Source: Actinomycetota bacterium (GTDB lineage: Bacteria > Actinomycetota > Actinomycetes > Streptosporangiales > Streptosporangiaceae). Taken from it: DNA of 6,384 nucleotides. Shown here piece by piece: positions 5,270-6,384 of this stretch (the stretch's first letter is position 1; the number at the start of each line of letters is the position of its first letter). Location: the NCBI GenBank assembly GCA_003242605.1, contig QGUZ01000297.1, forward strand, positions 1 to 6,384, given 5' to 3'. The translations under genes were made by a program, and so were the position numbers. Below the pieces are notes generated by a model that saw only the letters and a list, made by a program, of their open reading frames with translations, searched no databases and was not told the DNA's origin.

Positions 5270-5861
5270 CCAGCAGTCTCCGTCCTTCGAACGCACGACC
5301 CAGCGTGACCTCGTCGGCGTACTCCAGGTCGCCGCCGACGGGCAGCCCGCTGGCGAGCCGTGTCACCTTCAGACCCATCGGTTTGACAAGCCGGGCGAGG
5401 TAGGTCGCGGTCGCCTCGCCTTCCAGGTTGGGATCGGTGGCGAGGATCAGCTCGGTGACCTGACCGTCGGCCAGCCGCGTCATGAGCTCCTTGATCCGAA
5501 GATCGTCCGGGCCGACGCCGTCGATCGGGCTGATCGCACCGCCCAGCACGTGGTACCGCCCGCGGAACTCGCGGGTGCGTTCGATCGCGACGACGTCCTT
5601 GGGCTCCTCGACGACACAGATGACGTGGGGGTCGCGCCGCGGGTCGCGGCAGATCCGGCACTCCTCCTCCGCGGCCACGTTCCCGCACACCCGGCAGAAG
5701 CGCACCTTCTCCTTCACCTCGAGCAGCACGTGCGCGAGCCGCTTGACGTCCGCCGGGTCGGCGGCGAGCAGGTGGAACGCGATGCGCTGCGCGCTCTTCG
5801 GACCGATGCCGGGCAGCGTGCCCAGCTCGTCGATCAGGTTCTGGACGACCCCTTCGTACAT
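5262..5861 (-). CDS. recR: Recombination mediator protein RecR
   Basis: A 199-residue cytoplasmic DNA-repair protein. With RecO (and RecF) it loads RecA on SSB-coated single-stranded DNA at gaps, acting as a ring-shaped DNA clamp. The N-terminal helix-hairpin-helix is LGTLPGIGPKSAQRIAFHLL (13-32). The zinc finger is Cys56-x2-Cys59 and Cys68-x2-Cys71. The Toprim domain runs from about residue 79, with Glu85 in ICVVEEPKD and ATDPNLEGEATA (141-152). The C-terminal segment GLPVGGDLEYADEVTL (172-187) is the family's closing motif. The length of 199 is typical. The ATG at 5859-5861 begins the conserved MYEGVVQ. It lies 15 bases after the ybaB stop with only a weak Shine-Dalgarno, so translation is probably coupled to ybaB. 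Its 3-prime end overlaps the DUF5063 start by 8 bases. Confidence 0.97.
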   Translation of the reverse strand: MYEGVVQNLIDELGTLPGIGPKSAQRIAFHLLAADPADVKRLAHVLLEVKEKVRFCRVCGNVAAEEECRICRDPRRDPHVICVVEEPKDVVAIERTREFRGRYHVLGGAISPIDGVGPDDLRIKELMTRLADGQVTELILATDPNLEGEATATYLARLVKPMGLKVTRLASGLPVGGDLEYADEVTLGRAFEGRRLLDV

Positions 5862-5876
5862 CGCCGACGTCCGTGC

Positions 5877-6227
5877 TCAGACCCCCGGAAAGGCGCCGCC
5901 GAAGGCGCCCCCCAGCCCCTGGGTCAGCGGGCCCAGCTTCTCCTGCTGGAGTTCGGCCGCGGCCCGGGTGGCGTCCCGCACCGCCGCGATCACCAGATCG
6001 GCGATCGTCTCGGCGGTCTCCTCGGGGTCGTCGGCGTCGATGACCTTCGGGTCGATCTTCAGCTCGAGCAGGTCACCGCCGCCGCTGACGGTCGCCACGA
6101 CGAGCCCGCCCCCGGCCCGGCCCTCGACCTTGGCCTCGCTGAGCTCCTGCTGGGCGTTGACGAACTGCTGCTGCATGAGCTGGGCTTGCTCCAGCACCTG
6201 CCGCAGGTTGATGTCCCCTGGGTTCAC
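5877..6227 (-). CDS. ybaB: YbaB/EbfC family nucleoid-associated protein
   Basis: A 116-residue DNA-binding protein that dimerises and coats or bridges DNA; in many bacteria it is encoded between dnaX and recR. A Gln-rich amphipathic helix (about residues 7-34) leads into the beta-sheet section VEGRAGGGLVVATVSG and LLELKIDPKVID (34-64), the YbaB signature. A second long helix follows (about 67-98). The tail (103-116) is Gly/Phe-rich and flexible. The start is GTG (6225-6227), with GAGGAG 9 bases upstream, and it gives the usual family length. It leads the recR-DUF5063 cluster, separated from recR by 15 bases. The expected upstream neighbour dnaX is not visible: only 157 bases remain to the edge, and they show no recognisable DnaX sequence. 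Its exact role in actinobacteria is not settled by the sequence. Confidence 0.93.
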   Translation of the reverse strand: MNPGDINLRQVLEQAQLMQQQFVNAQQELSEAKVEGRAGGGLVVATVSGGGDLLELKIDPKVIDADDPEETAETIADLVIAAVRDATRAAAELQQEKLGPLTQGLGGAFGGAFPGV

Positions 6228-6236
6228 GATGGTGCG

Positions 6237-6242
6237 CTCCTC
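6237..6242 (-). promoter_or_regulatory. Ribosome binding site of ybaB
   Basis: Read on the minus strand this is GAGGAG, 9 bases before the GTG start. It is the strongest Shine-Dalgarno sequence nearby and supports the GTG choice. Confidence 0.6.
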
Positions 6243-6268
6243 GGTGGCTCGCTTGTTCTCCCGAGCCT

Positions 6269-6282
6269 ACGGCGTTTGCCGT
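6269..6282. repeat. Small hairpin upstream of ybaB
   Basis: ACGGC and GCCGT form a 5-bp stem around GTTT, flanked by CCG (6261-6263) and CGG (6283-6285). It may be the terminator of the gene upstream or part of the ybaB leader. On the minus strand TAGGCT (6269-6264) next to it resembles a -10 box, but no good -35 is present. Confidence 0.25.
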
Positions 6283-6342
6283 CGGAGTTACACCGGGGAG
6301 GGCGCCCGTGTTCCGCGTCGCCCGCTCCGCCGCTTGCCGTAC

Positions 6343-6384
6343 GGTGCCCGTGCGGTGCCCGTTCAGTGCCCGTGCGGTGCCCGT
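6343..6384. repeat. 11-bp tandem repeat running off the right edge
   Basis: The unit GGTGCCCGTKC occurs at 6343-6353, 6354-6364, 6365-6375 and, partly, 6376-6384. The copies differ at one or two bases, and a degenerate copy (7 of 11) may precede them at 6332-6342. A 22-bp super-unit is also visible: 6365-6384 matches 6343-6362 at 19 of 20 bases. Eleven is not a multiple of three, so an encoded peptide would repeat every 33 bases. One minus-strand frame (from 6382) stays open through the array and ends at 6224-6226 as GTGA over the ybaB start, but its codon use is poor for this genome. I take the array as probably intergenic. Confidence 0.75.

Noticed and set aside
6224..6384. A dnaX C-terminus entering from the right edge
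   Set aside because: Frames are open, but one stops within the repeat at 6363-6365 and the others have poor third-position GC and no recognisable DnaX sequence, so it cannot be supported.
6343..6384. A CRISPR array
   Set aside because: The unit is 11 bp and directly tandem, without spacers.

Overview
The window is GC-rich chromosomal DNA from an actinobacterium. The gene order ybaB, recR, DUF5063, aspartokinase, asd, the strongly GC-ending codons, the GTG starts and the hairpin terminators without a T-run all fit this. A Streptosporangiales-like or Streptomyces-like filamentous actinomycete is my best guess, but the sequence alone does not fix the genus.

Layout from left to right: positions 1-53 are AT-richer than the rest and end in a stretch that looks like a transposon or IS terminal repeat, or a sequencing-adapter remnant. 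Positions 54-297 are extremely GC-rich, hold no convincing gene and contain two strong hairpins. Next comes a small DUF1232/YkvA-type membrane protein on the minus strand (298-699). A 350-base divergent intergenic region follows, then a secreted protein on the plus strand (1050-1892) with the zinc-site signature of LAS/M15-type peptidases. It converges on asd, and the 210-base gap between them holds tandem hairpins and a perfect 12-bp inverted repeat that probably stops transcription from both sides.

The rest, 2103-6227, is one minus-strand block read right to left: ybaB, recR and a DUF5063 gene, tightly packed with a 15-base gap and an 8-base overlap. A 300-base intergenic region then carries terminator-like hairpins and a candidate promoter with a 14-bp palindrome. 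It is followed by aspartokinase and asd, coupled by a 4-base ATGA overlap. YbaB and RecR belong to nucleoid and recombinational DNA repair functions. Aspartokinase and aspartate-semialdehyde dehydrogenase make aspartate semialdehyde for diaminopimelate, lysine, threonine and methionine. The aspartokinase gene also carries the internal start with its own ribosome binding site that gives the regulatory beta subunit in alpha2beta2 enzymes.

The right edge (6343-6384) is a tandem array of an 11-bp unit that runs off the window. No undescribed multi-gene system is evident. The most useful leads are the secreted LAS-type protein, the right-edge tandem repeat and the odd left edge.
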